Of a DNA stretch of 11,268 bases, positions 1-9,100 are shown piece after piece (the first letter of the stretch is position 1; each line of letters starts with the position of its first letter). The DNA comes from Irineochytrium annulatum. Taxonomy: Eukaryota > Chytridiomycota > Chytridiomycetes > Chytridiales > Chytridiaceae. The stretch spans positions 1 through 11,268 of the forward strand of contig JADGJL010000988.1 of assembly GCA_027600665.1 (NCBI GenBank), in the 5' to 3' direction. A program made the translations under genes and the position numbers. Below the pieces are notes generated by a model. The model saw only the letters and a list, made by a program, of their open reading frames with translations. It ran no database searches and had not been told where the DNA came from.

Positions 1-1800
1 CCCCCTTCCTCCTCCCGTTCCACGATCCCATTGCTCAACACCCCCGCCAGCACGCTCCACCGATCGCCAACGAGCGGGTGCACAGGCCCGTACGCGACGA
101 TGAGGACGGACAGGCAACAGGCAACGAGGGGCGTGAGGAGCGTGCGCCATCCCTTCCGCCACTGTCCGCTCTCAAAGCGCGGGCGGAGGCGTTCGAGGGA
201 GGAGGAGAGGAGGGTGTAGGTCTCCTGCAGGGTCGCGCGATGCCGTCCGCCCCCAGCGGGCGAGGCGGAGGGTTTGTCGGCGGGTGGTGAGAGAGAGGGG
301 TTTGAAAGGTCCTGCATGAGGGAGGAGACGACGGAGGCGTGGGATGGAACGCGGTTGAGGGGGGATGAGAGCGGGCTGTGGAGGACGGCGCGGCTGAAGC
401 GGAGGAAGCGGAGGGCAATATCGGCCAGGCCTTTGGTCTTCTTCGAAGGTTGCATGACGGCCGACACCTCTGAGTCGATCCATGACTTGATCTCATCGGC
501 CGTCACATCCAGGATCATGGTGCCGCGAGCGCCGTGCAGGGCTTCATCCACCGTTCCCATCCTACCTCCCTCCTCAGTGAAATCCCTACATCTCTCACAC
601 CCACACGTGAATCCATATCGTTCGATGAGGTGTCTCCTCCGAACGCCGGGCGGTAACAGCGGGTCCACATACGCTAGCGTGACTTCCTCCCCAGCCTTCA
701 GATCCCTTATCGCCCGTATAATCTGCACCAACTGCCACGGTGGCGCACCGGCATCCGACCGTGGGCGGAGACAGTGGATGGCGATGGCAGTAGGGGCGCA
801 CGAGTGGTTGAGGAGGGAGCCGAGGGGGAAAAGGGACTCGACTTGCTGTGGCGGAAGGGAGGGAGGGGAAGGGAGGGAGACGACGAAAGCGTTCGACAGG
901 ATGCGGGCGTGGTTCTGGAGCGGGAGATGGCGAGGGTTGTTTGTTAAGGGAATAGAGGGGGTTGCTGCGGAGGAAGAGGAGGGGGTCGAGGGCGGTGGTA
1001 GCTTCGAGGAGAGGTCCGCGACACGATCTGCTACCCAGTCCAGACGGGCCTTCCGCGCGCGGTCACTCTCCGTAAAACCGTTGTTACGTCTATCCTCCTG
1101 TTTCGACACGCCTTCCGCATCCCCAGGTAGAAGCGTGACGAGGTTCCCCAGCGCCGCCAACCCCACGCGCGCATCGTACTCAAATCTCCCCCACCCAGCC
1201 TCCTCCTTCACCCTCGCGGCCTTAGCGAAGTTCAACCTAGCTCCCACACCGCCAGTGCGCACACACAACTCCAGCTGCATCACCATCGCCAGATCCCTGA
1301 TCGTCGCGGCGTCCCTCTTGTCCCCTTCCTCCGTGAGCACGGGACAAAGCACTTTATGACACCCGGTCTCCCCAGCCCAGTCCCACCTCTGACACTTCTG
1401 CGAGCAATATCGCGCTCGATGGCATTTAGAGCACCGCGAGAGCTTTTGGCTCGTGATAAAACAAACGGAGCAGCAAGAATCGGCGAGGGATGAGGACGCG
1501 ATGGCGCTGTTGACAAGGATGATGTCCCCGCGCGGGAAGGGCGTGGAAGCATGCAGACCCCGGACGCGCGTGTTCGGGTCCAGGATAAACTGGAGCTTGA
1601 GCTTGTAGAGGTGGTGCACGAGGAGTTCGGGGGCCTAGAGAGGAAAAGGAACGCAGGATAACGAATTAGATTAGACCGAGTAAAAGTCTCATAAGAAGTT
1701 CCAAACGGAAAGTATATTGAACAAAGAAGCATACGTCTCGCATAAGCCTCGCCTCTTCCCCTTCGTTATCCGCCCCGAACTCGCACGGAGACTCGGTCAT
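1..1800 (-). CDS. SMYD-type SET and MYND domain protein lysine methyltransferase, C-terminus cut by window edge
   Basis: Two exons, 1800-1735 and 1634-1; the intron 1734-1635 (100 nt, GTATGC..CTCTAG) is phase 0. The second exon stays open to the left edge, giving about 566 visible residues. The SET domain is split by a MYND zinc finger, the SMYD arrangement. The N-SET part is near residues 45-62 (RVRGLHAS..RGDIIL). MYND ligands are C77, C80, C90, C93, C99, C103, H115 and C119. The catalytic SET core has NHSC at 298-301 and GEEVTLAYVDP at 337-347, and a post-SET C-x-C-x2-C lies at 366-371. A helical, probably TPR-like region follows. SMYD enzymes use S-adenosylmethionine to methylate lysines of histones or other proteins; the substrate here is unknown. 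A Ser/Pro/Thr-rich insert lies between MYND and the SET core. I chose ATG 1800 (G at -3) over in-frame ATGs at 2007 and 2058, which would add 69 or 86 low-complexity residues and run into the divergent promoter. The family call is firm; the start is less so. Confidence 0.9.
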
Positions 1801-2067
1801 CTCTAATATCTCCACGAACTTGCGCCTGGGTTGCAAAGGAATCGTGTCTTCCCTTCTTTTAGCAATTGACGTCGAGGCTGTGATTGAAGTGTTGTAGACA
1901 GATCCGTTCCAACCAGACGAGACGGGACGACTCGCCCCCTCACACCCGCACGCATTTACATCTCCCCCCGCGCGTCCGCGTTTTTTCTCCGTTCCCGGGT
2001 TCGACATTCGACGCCGCCGTTCCGACCTTGACCTCGACCTCACCCGACCCGCGAGCATAGTCCGAAG
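1801..2067. promoter_or_regulatory. Divergent promoter between the SMYD gene and the VC0807-family gene
   Basis: This 267-nt gap separates two ATGs that read away from each other. On the plus strand the part next to the ATG at 2068 is strongly C/T-rich (about 1930-1995), as in many fungal core promoters. A TGACGTC at 1867-1873 matches seven bases of the CRE/ATF bZIP site; that match is seen, its use is inferred. No clear TATA box was found in either direction. If the SMYD gene starts at 2007 instead, the spacer shrinks to 60 nt and most of this interval is coding. Confidence 0.5.
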
Positions 2068-3154
2068 ATGCAGCAGCCGCCCGCGTACATCGACCCCAGC
2101 GGCCCACCAATGAAGACCGCCCAGCCTTACCAGCCGCACGTCATGACTCCGGAGCAGCAGAGGGAGCGGAGCAGGAAGATATCCTGGGGTGTTCGGAGAA
2201 TGGTAGACATTACCTGCTCTCGCTTTTGCTGCGTGATTTTTTACTTTGCTCGCTAGGTCTTGCTAAACATCATCGGCCCCATCGTGGTCTACTACGTGGC
2301 CAACATCTGGATCGCAAACATCACCGTCTGCCTCCTCCTCTCCGGTATCCCGCCCTTCATCGACGGCGTCTTGACCATCGTGCAAGCGAGGAAGGTCGAC
2401 ATCCTGAGCTCGACGGTCATCGGGAGCATCATTTTGTCGGTGATATTGACGCTGTTGACGAACGACGCGAGGCTGCTGTTTGTCAAGGACTCGTTCTTGA
2501 CTGCACTGCTGGGCTTGATGTTCTTGGGGAGCGTGTGCTGTGGGAGGGAGAATCTTATTTGGTGAGCTTTTGTCTTTGGAGAGAGGGCGAGAGACGAGAG
2601 AGAGAGGGAAGCAGGGAGAGGAGGTATTGTACTTACAACGGAATTGGACGGGATGGAGTGGGCGATCGATAGGGTGGAGTCGCGGATATTTGTACTGAGG
2701 GGGATATATGTATATTCTAAATTAGTTGTGGGAGGATGAATACTAACGCGCCTTACTCCCATAAAAGGATGTACAACCGTCAGTTCAACCCGCCCGAGGC
2801 ACAGGAAGAGCTGACCGAGCAGTTCAAGAACCCGCACGTCAAGAGGCACACGAACCTGATGTGCTACGTGAGTTTCTGTTCCTTCGCTCATACCATTCTC
2901 ACACCTTCATTTCCCTGCCCTTCTTCTTCTCACATATTGTTCTCATACTACAGGTCTGGGGTACGGGCCTTCTCCTCGAGGCCATCCTCCGTGTCGTCTT
3001 CGTCTTCACCATCCCGATCACCTATATGGCATGGGTCTCGCCCGTCCTCGTGGCGGTCGCCTGCGCCTCCCTTGGGATTTGGAGCTTCCTTTACACCCGC
3101 AGCGTGCAGAAGAAGTACAAGGAGGTCGCCACGAGGGAGCCGGTGGAGGTTTAG
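2068..3154 (+). CDS. VC0807-family polytopic membrane protein
   Basis: Four exons, 2068-2202, 2257-2561, 2768-2867 and 2954-3154, encode 246 residues. Introns are 54, 206 and 86 nt with GT..AG ends; the second has a perfect TACTAAC at 2741-2747, and the codon for W147 is rebuilt across it. Residues 1-45 are hydrophilic and Pro/Gln-rich. Hydrophobic segments follow near 46-63, 64-87, 94-113, 124-140, 181-201 and 205-226, so about six membrane spans. Family-like signatures are SGIPPFIDG (74-82), NDARLLFVKDSFLT (114-127) and a WGTGLLLEAILR stretch at the start of exon 4. These recall the VC0807 family, described mostly from bacteria and loosely compared with intracellular septation protein A; its biochemical role is not established. 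The C-terminus is short and charged (KKYKEV). I rely on remembered family features, so the assignment is good but not proven. It is divergent from the SMYD gene. Confidence 0.8.
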
Positions 3155-3562
3155 AGGAGCTGAGGTGCAAGTGGCACGGGAAGAAAGGAGGTGACGGGGG
3201 CGAAAATGGAAAGATTGACGATTCTCGAAGTTTATGTTGTGCATTAATATTTTTATGTCTGTTCCGAAATGTTGGACAATGTTTCTGATGGGTCTTCTGT
3301 CATATTCCCCTTTGTCTCTTTCTGGTCGTTCTCTTTTTCTTCATGTGTTTCGTTGTTGTTGGAGACTTGGTTGATGTGGATATGTGAATAATGAGGCTGT
3401 CCTCTCTTCTTAGCATATATTAACCTGCTTGTTGCTCGTCTGTGTCCTAGTGCTGTATGATGTACTTTTTGTAAGCAAAATCGAAAAAGGCCGTAACTTG
3501 TGCTGTAGAAACTTTTCTTGATGCATTAAATAAGGACAGAGAGTTCGGTTCTATTCGGAGCT
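3155..3562. other. AT-richer 3' flank, no gene seen
   Basis: The stretch follows the TAG of the VC0807-family gene and presumably holds its 3' untranslated region and transcript end. It is rich in T tracts and stop codons in every frame. I see no tRNA, no repeat and no convincing exon. If the minus-strand segment that ends at 3563 is a real exon, the two genes converge here. Confidence 0.4.
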
Positions 3563-3897
3563 TTAAAACCCGAAACTGCCAAAATGCACGAAATATGTCT
3601 TAGTTCTGTCCGAATTTGAGGATTCCTTCATGTCGTGCTCGTAGAAATCAGGCGCTTCGAATGGCTTGCTCGAGATTTTAAGCCAGACATTCTCGTGAAC
3701 TTTAATCTTTGGCACCTGTCCACAGGTTCCCACAGCGCATCGTTACATATTAGTACCCGCGCGGTTGCTGGTGCATGAGGTGCAAGCTGTACTGATGCGT
3801 GGCAGAGTCTCGCCAGTTGAGATCAGGTATGTCGACTAATTGACACCGAGTTAAACTTCACTCCTACATGGAAGTTCAGTAAAGGCCACCTCCCCTC
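3563..3897 (-). pseudogene. Terminal-exon-like segment, faintly PWWP/Tudor-like; gene remnant or unmodelled gene
   Basis: On the minus strand an open segment from 3715 to the TAA at 3565-3563 encodes about 50 residues with balanced, protein-like composition. It is preceded by a plausible acceptor (GGACAG, ending 3716) with a TACTAA branch-like site at 3755-3750. The part reading HENVWLKISSKPFEAP and then YFVHFGSFGF recalls the VW-K..-P..AP and FFG-type strands of PWWP domains; this is a visual impression only. A second open segment, 3897-3847, could join in phase 0 by a 131-nt intron (3846-3716, GTGTCA donor). I found no start codon or further upstream exon, and codon use is more AT-rich than in neighbouring genes, so this may be a decayed relic. 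The strand and the stop are the best supported points. Confidence 0.3.
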
Positions 3898-4067
3898 TGC
3901 CTAGTGCGCGCAGTGCCTATTTATTTCATAACGCTAAAACTACACTAGTGCAAGCAACCTGGCAGAACGGACAACCAGGGGAAGAAGAGAATGATTTACC
4001 GCCGCTGGCAACCTAGTTGTTCGGGCCGTGTTGCATAGTCGAAGAATCAACTTACAAACCCATGGGC

Positions 4068-4075
4068 TATAAATA
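4068..4075 (+). promoter_or_regulatory. TATA box candidate upstream of the NAA50-like gene
   Basis: TATAAATA lies 92 nt upstream of the chosen ATG at 4160 and 50 nt upstream of an alternative in-frame ATG at 4118. It is a full consensus match in a moderately AT-rich region. Position and orientation fit the gene that follows; no transcript evidence is available. Confidence 0.5.
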
Positions 4076-4159
4076 ATTCAGGCACATCCACCTGCCAAAG
4101 AGCAGCGACCCATCTCGATGGTGGCTTGTAACAAGGCTTGTGCATTCTGTCCAACAAAA

Positions 4160-4850
4160 ATGGTTGCCAAGTACTTCCGGTAAGGAACCTATGCTGCTTC
4201 ATGAGCGCCGAGCAGACCGCTGATTCAATCGCCGCTTTCCTGCAGGAAGGACCTTTCCGAGGTAACTCCCAACAACCTCGGCCAGCTCCGGGTGCTTTAC
4301 GAGCACGTGCTGAAAGCGAAAAACCCAGACCGGTTCTACACCGACGCCCTGGATATGGGCGACTTCTCGCGATTTGGTATGTGGTTAGACGTTTGCCAGG
4401 ACGTGTCGCGCGCGGTTCCACACTCACGTACATGCGTGCCGCGGATTTCGTAGCCATCTTCAACGACATGCCCGTCGGAGCCGTCGTCTGCAAACGGGAC
4501 CCGGAGGAGAGCCAGACGTCATCGAAGGCCGCCAAGAAGGAGGCCGTGAACGCCAAGGCGCGCATCCATATCGCCACCATGCCGATCCTGGAGCCGTATC
4601 GGAATCTGGGCCTTGGTACGTTATTGTTACTTTACGTTTGCTTTCGTTCTTCGACTCATCCGATGTTGACATGACAGCGGAAGACATGCTCGACCACGTC
4701 ATCGCGACCGCGACGGAGAAGAAGTATGCGGCCGTCTACGTCCGGCTTGACAAGGGTAACGCCGAGGCAGACGTTTACAAGGGGAAGGGGTTCGAGGATC
4801 AGGGCGTCGTCGACGGGAAACACGAGCTGCAGCTGGCGATTGGTGGTTGA
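4160..4850 (+). CDS. NAA50: NAA50-like GNAT N-terminal acetyltransferase with altered active site
   Basis: Four exons, 4160-4179, 4246-4376, 4454-4615 and 4678-4850, give 161 residues; introns are 66, 77 and 62 nt with donors GTAAGG, GTATGT and GTACGT. The fold markers follow NAA50: L10-S-E-V-T-P-N-N-L at the N-terminus, RFYTDALDMGDFSRFAIFND (36-55), VGAVVC (58-63), and the acetyl-CoA loop PYRNLGLA (98-105, R-x-x-G-x-A). NAA50 acetylates N-terminal Met of nascent chains and associates with the NatA complex at the ribosome. Against human NAA50 as I recall it, the catalytic Tyr73 position is H89 and the His112 position is R127; the peptide-binding Phe-Pro-Val becomes Leu-Lys-Ala (29-31); and the C-terminus is shortened, so the Tyr139 region is not conserved. 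A Lys/Ala/Ser-rich insert (about 67-86) lies between two core strands. ATG 4160 has A at -3 and G at +4; in-frame ATG 4118 would add 14 residues in a poorer context. The family is clear, activity is doubtful. Confidence 0.8.
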
Positions 4851-5127
4851 TTCTATATCCGACTATGGAGGTTGACGGGAGCGCCTCCGTTATGTAATAG
4901 TAAAATTATATTGCTGTATGGGTTTCGCATTGCATGGGAATCGAATAATTAGCAATCATTGCGACCTTTGATGTAGGGATTTAATTTAAATTTCAGGATT
5001 GACCAAAGGGTGGCATACGCCCAACACCTCGACATGTCATTAGAGAATTTGGCAAATAGCTTTCCTCAATTGACCACCGGCGTACATGTGTATCTAGGGG
5101 CCGCACGCTCCCCGCAACAACCGAAGC
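4851..5127. other. Convergent 3' spacer
   Basis: This 277-nt AT-richer spacer lies between the TGA of the NAA50-like gene and the inferred TAA of the minus-strand gene at 5128. It contains AT-rich stretches suited to fungal 3' end formation (for example TAATAGTAAAATTATAT near 4895-4912 and TTAATTTAAATTT near 4981). No RNA gene or repeat was seen. Confidence 0.4.
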
Positions 5128-6053
5128 TTAGGGGGTCACCGCGACGCAGTTCACATTCTCCGGAGTCATCGCATAGATAAATAACACAGCCGTGCGCCTC
5201 GATCGACCGGGAAATCTTGAACGCGATCAACGCGACACAGACCCAATCCTTACATTTTGTTGTTGGACACGCACGCGAAGATGTGGCGCCTAACCTCATT
5301 AGACTCGGCCGGCACGAAGTCCGCGGCGCCAATCGGGCGGTAAGTACTCGATGATGATAAGGTAATGTGCATGTGGACATGCGCTCGGTATCCGTCTTGA
5401 CCACGCTGCGGCCAAGGTCAATTGAGCCCTCTCTATTCACATAAATAATCGTTCAAGTCTATCAGATGGCGCGTTGAAGTCTGACGCTTGAAGTACTTGA
5501 TAGCACCTTCGCCTTCTTCCAAGTGGCCCTCTTTCCAATAGTGCTGGTGCTCGTCGGGCCAGAGCGTCGGCGACTGTCGCTGCTCTTGCTGGTCAAGGTG
5601 CTTCGCATCGCCGTCCATGTCTTGTACCGTCACCGCACGGAGCCACCTGTGCGGACGCCCACCCAGAGTAAAAAAAAAAACGATCATGGGTGCGTCGACT
5701 ACGGGATGGACTCCACCAAGCGCTGCAAATACTTCTGCGTTGCAAACCACCGTCCGCCTTGGATCACAGGGATGCGGATCTGCACACCCCAGACAGCGTG
5801 AATACTGGCGATGTTAGGAAGAGTCCGTGGGATCCCACGACGAGGAGGTGTGGCCGCATCTGACCCTGCCGACGCTGGTGAAGCGCCCCATTGCACTTCG
5901 GTCGGATCTGCGGACGCATCCGCGCGAACGATGATTGATAAATCGGCAATTGATGTGGAAGGTGGCTTGGTTCTCCGACAACATGGCTCGAAAGAAGGAA
6001 TGGTGCATGTGTAATTTTAAAAACCACACGCAGACCATTACGATGCAGTTCAT
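5128..6053 (-). CDS. Unrecognised protein, visible only after splicing (4-5 exons)
   Basis: No single long frame covers this stretch, but a consistent minus-strand model exists: 6053-6042 (tentative), 5986-5703, 5646-5441, 5383-5254 and 5197-5128, giving 233 residues. Inferred introns are 55 (GTAATG..TTCGAG), 56 (GTAGTC..CACAG, with a T11 tract), 57 (GTGAAT..CCGAG) and 56 nt (GTAAGG..TCGAG). All junctions keep frame, and intron lengths match those of the kelch gene. The third and fourth exons have clearly GC-rich third codon positions. Visible segments include GVQIRIPVIQGGRWFATQKY, an acidic/His-rich part (WPDEHQHYWKEGHLEEGEGA), a small His cluster (HVHMH) and a hydrophobic C-terminus (RTAVLFIYAM). 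No signal peptide or membrane span is clear. I do not recognise the family. The first exon is weakest: its ATG lies inside a TATATA stretch, and the frame from 6016 to 5703 has no ATG. The 5440-5384 intron has a poor pyrimidine tract; 5396 is an alternative acceptor. The core 5128-5800 is better supported. Confidence 0.42.
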
Positions 6054-6177
6054 ATATAAACAGAGATTGGGGAAGTGTTATCGACGGATGAAGCGTTTGA
6101 CGGAAGACATGTAAATTGACGGTTAACGCCGGAATCAATAATTAGGTGTGAAGAACAATGCAACAACTTGGTCTTGC

Positions 6178-9100
6178 TTAACCCCCTCCCAGGACCTCCT
6201 CTAATCCCGGACCGTTTTCCTCCACCCTCCTCGCTCGTAGATGTGTCGGCTTCGGCGGCGGCGTCGGGAACACCAGCGCCCCCTTCCGGTCCTGAATGCT
6301 CCTCAGCTTATCCACCACGCTCCTCCCGGCGCCTCCCCTCCCACCTCGCAGGGCGCCAGGTGGGCCCCTCCCGCTGACGCTGCTGACTGACGACGCGCTG
6401 TCGCTCATCGCCTGCATACCCGCCGCGAGACCGGAGGCGAAGCCATACGCCCACGCGTTGAAGCCCTCGTCGTCGCACCCTTCGTCGACACCCTCCTCGA
6501 CCTCCGCCGATTCGCCAACTGGGCCGGCACCCATCCACGGGATCGTTGGAAGCCCCCAACCCCCGCTAGCACTCGCTGACGCTGCGCTAGCGGATGCTCC
6601 TCGCGGACGGCCGGACCGCGTAGAGCGGGATCCAAGCGTGCTGCCCCGCCGTTCAACGCCGCACATATCCGCCGGTGTGCCGGGCCGTCCCGAAGCTAGG
6701 ATGGCGGCGGCCTCGCCCCACGCCCATTTCTCGAACATGTCGTCGTCGGCCTGTGGTGTCAGGTTCGGAGTCCCCGGCGCTTGAACCGGGGGTGATGGGA
6801 GATATTGTGTCGAAGTAGTAGGGGGGGGCGGAGGTGCGTCGACCTGAGTGAGAGGGGCCGACCCCCGTGAGGAGTAGGAAGTGGTAGTTGGGATACGCTT
6901 TAGGCTTGGGCGCTGGAGAGTGTTCAAAGGGGACGAGCGGAAGGACATTGTAAGAAGGGAGTTGCGCGATTGTTGTGACATGGAGGCTGCTGCTCGAAAA
7001 CCCTGAAGGAAGAACGTGTCAATGATGTCAAACGAATTGCATAAAGCTGATGAACTCACAGCAGCATGACCGTAAGCCCAGGAGGCAAAGGCGTCGTCAT
7101 CGATCTCTTCCCCACCCACGAAGTCCTCCCATCCGGCACCAAGACCCTCTCCCTGCTGCGAGCTCCGAATGCTGGATCTTCTCGACGGCGGTGCCGGCGG
7201 CAATAGCAGATCCCCAACCGGTACCCGCCTCAATGGTGGCGGCCCGCTTCGGAAATACGAACTTGATGTCGACGCGCTCATCTGTGACGGCGGCCTCGCT
7301 ACGGAAGGAGCAGGGAGCAAGGGTTCGCTCAACGACGCCGACGTCAATGGTGGCACCAAAGGTCTCTCTGTCCCCGCGACCCTTCTGTACGACGCCGCGG
7401 ATGGTGGCAGTAATGGCGCTTTAAATGTTCCCGCCCCGAGAAACGGCACTCGAGTGCTCTCCGTAACGCCTGTCCGCCCGGACGAAGCTAATGACACCGC
7501 GTCGCCATCCGCTCGCTCGTGCCGCGGCAGCGGCCTGCCGTCGTAGTCAATCGCTCCGTCGTCGCCAAGATTACTAGGGCTATACGCTGTCCTGTCGCTG
7601 CTCGCCCTCACGGCGACCATCGCAAGCGGCGGTGGCCCTGCGTCGGTGGCCATGCCGGACATCTCGCCGACGCGCCTCCTTATCAAGCCGGCCTGAGACG
7701 ACGTTGACGAGACCGAGATGGCGCCAGCGCTCTCCCTCCGTCCCTCGACCTTGAAGCCTGCCCATCGCCCGCGCTTGGTTAATCTCCCCCGAAAAATCTT
7801 CCGCGGCTTGCCGTCGCGTTTTCGGACCATGAACAAACCGACCGCGCCGAAAGCCACGACACCGATCGCGGCGAGGGATGAAAAGGTCGCAACCTTCGGC
7901 CAGAAGGTCGGGTTGCTCCCGGGAGGCGGCGGCGGCATTCCGTCGCGTTGTGGATTCGGCCCGGTGGCGTTCAATGCCATAAATGCCTTGCCGGGCACCC
8001 AGTTGCTGCTATCGATCCATTTGCCCGTTGACGGTGTAGTCGCGTTGGAGCACAGGACGAAGAGATTCCTGTTGATGCTGGTGCCAAAGTTAAGGCCGCC
8101 CCAAACAACCATGTCGCCGTCCACTATCTCGCTGGCCGGGTACGCCCTACTCGATGGGCTGTAGGTTTCGTTCTTCGTCTCGACGAGGGTCCAGTGGAGA
8201 TCGGGAAGGTAGGTAGTGTTGAGGTAATAAGTGGTGTTGAAAAAGACCCCGGTCTGCGGATCCCATCCACCGAAAAGCATCATCCGACCGTTCTTTTGGT
8301 CGGTGGATAATCGGGCGCCGTCGCGGAGACTGGGAATGTTATAATCCCCAGGTCTGCAAAAGAAAAGGCGGCGTCAGCGAGGTTAAATGACGGAGAACTG
8401 AAACATGTCTCTTACTTATTGACGACCTTGCTCGCAACAAAAACCAACGCGGCCGTGTCGAATACGGAGCAGCCGCCCGTCGGGTTAGGGTTCGATGGCA
8501 GGTCTCTTCCAAAGCAAATGACAAAAAAGTTTCCGTAAATGTCCGCCGCGGTCGCAATGATGCCCTTCGGATTATAGACGTTTCGCGAATCGGGGGTGAT
8601 CGTCGTCCATGCGCGAGTATTAAGGTCCAAAATATGCATGTTGATATCAAGCCCCGCGTTCGCTCCAATCGTGGTCGGGACTGCCGCTGGTAGACCCGCC
8701 TTCATGAGAGATGCCCCCGTCATGCCTCCAAATACGAATAGCCTGTAATAAACGCATAAAAAGATTACTTCCGCATTTGTACTATAAACCAAGACTCACT
8801 TGTTGCCCACGTGGTCAAAGGCAGACGCATGATGGTACCGCAGTGCCGGAATCTGCCCCGTGGTCCGAAGGTGGGTGTACGTGAAGCTCTTAACGTCCAA
8901 AATGCTCGCGTCGAATGGGCTAAGCTGGAGTCCCGGCACATCCCGGGTCGCCCCAAACGTTACAACGATCTGGTTGGGGCTAATACTGACAGCCGCGTGC
9001 CCGAACAGGTTGATGGTCGAATTCGCCGACAAGTCCGGGTTGTAGAACCATCCCAGCTGGCCGCCGCCCCCGGACGCCGACGTCGCGTTCGTCGCGTTTG

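Noticed and set aside
274..1359. Long plus-strand open frame of 361 codons
   Set aside because: It lies antisense to the SET and MYND core; the minus strand carries the zinc ligands, NHSC and post-SET cysteines. The frame is open because the coding strand avoids certain codons.
1280..1732. Minus-strand frame starting at 1732
   Set aside because: It is a shifted frame across the first SMYD intron and the MYND exon; the MYND pattern appears only in the frame used for the CDS.
1991..2020. GGGTTCGA-like piece as a tRNA T-arm
   Set aside because: No matching acceptor stem, anticodon arm or D-arm could be found around it.
5066..5440. Cys-rich minus-strand ORF of 124 codons
   Set aside because: The Cys spacing matches no motif I know, and the spliced model through the same DNA gives better donors and more coding-like codon use.
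5669..5680. A-tract on the plus strand as a retroposed poly(A) tail
   Set aside because: The upstream plus strand is not gene-like; on the minus strand the same bases form a T tract before a CACAG acceptor.
6052..6060. TATATA sequence as the TATA box of the minus-strand gene
   Set aside because: It overlaps the tentative ATG at 6053, so it can serve only if translation starts farther downstream, where I found no in-frame ATG. Left undecided and not listed as a feature.
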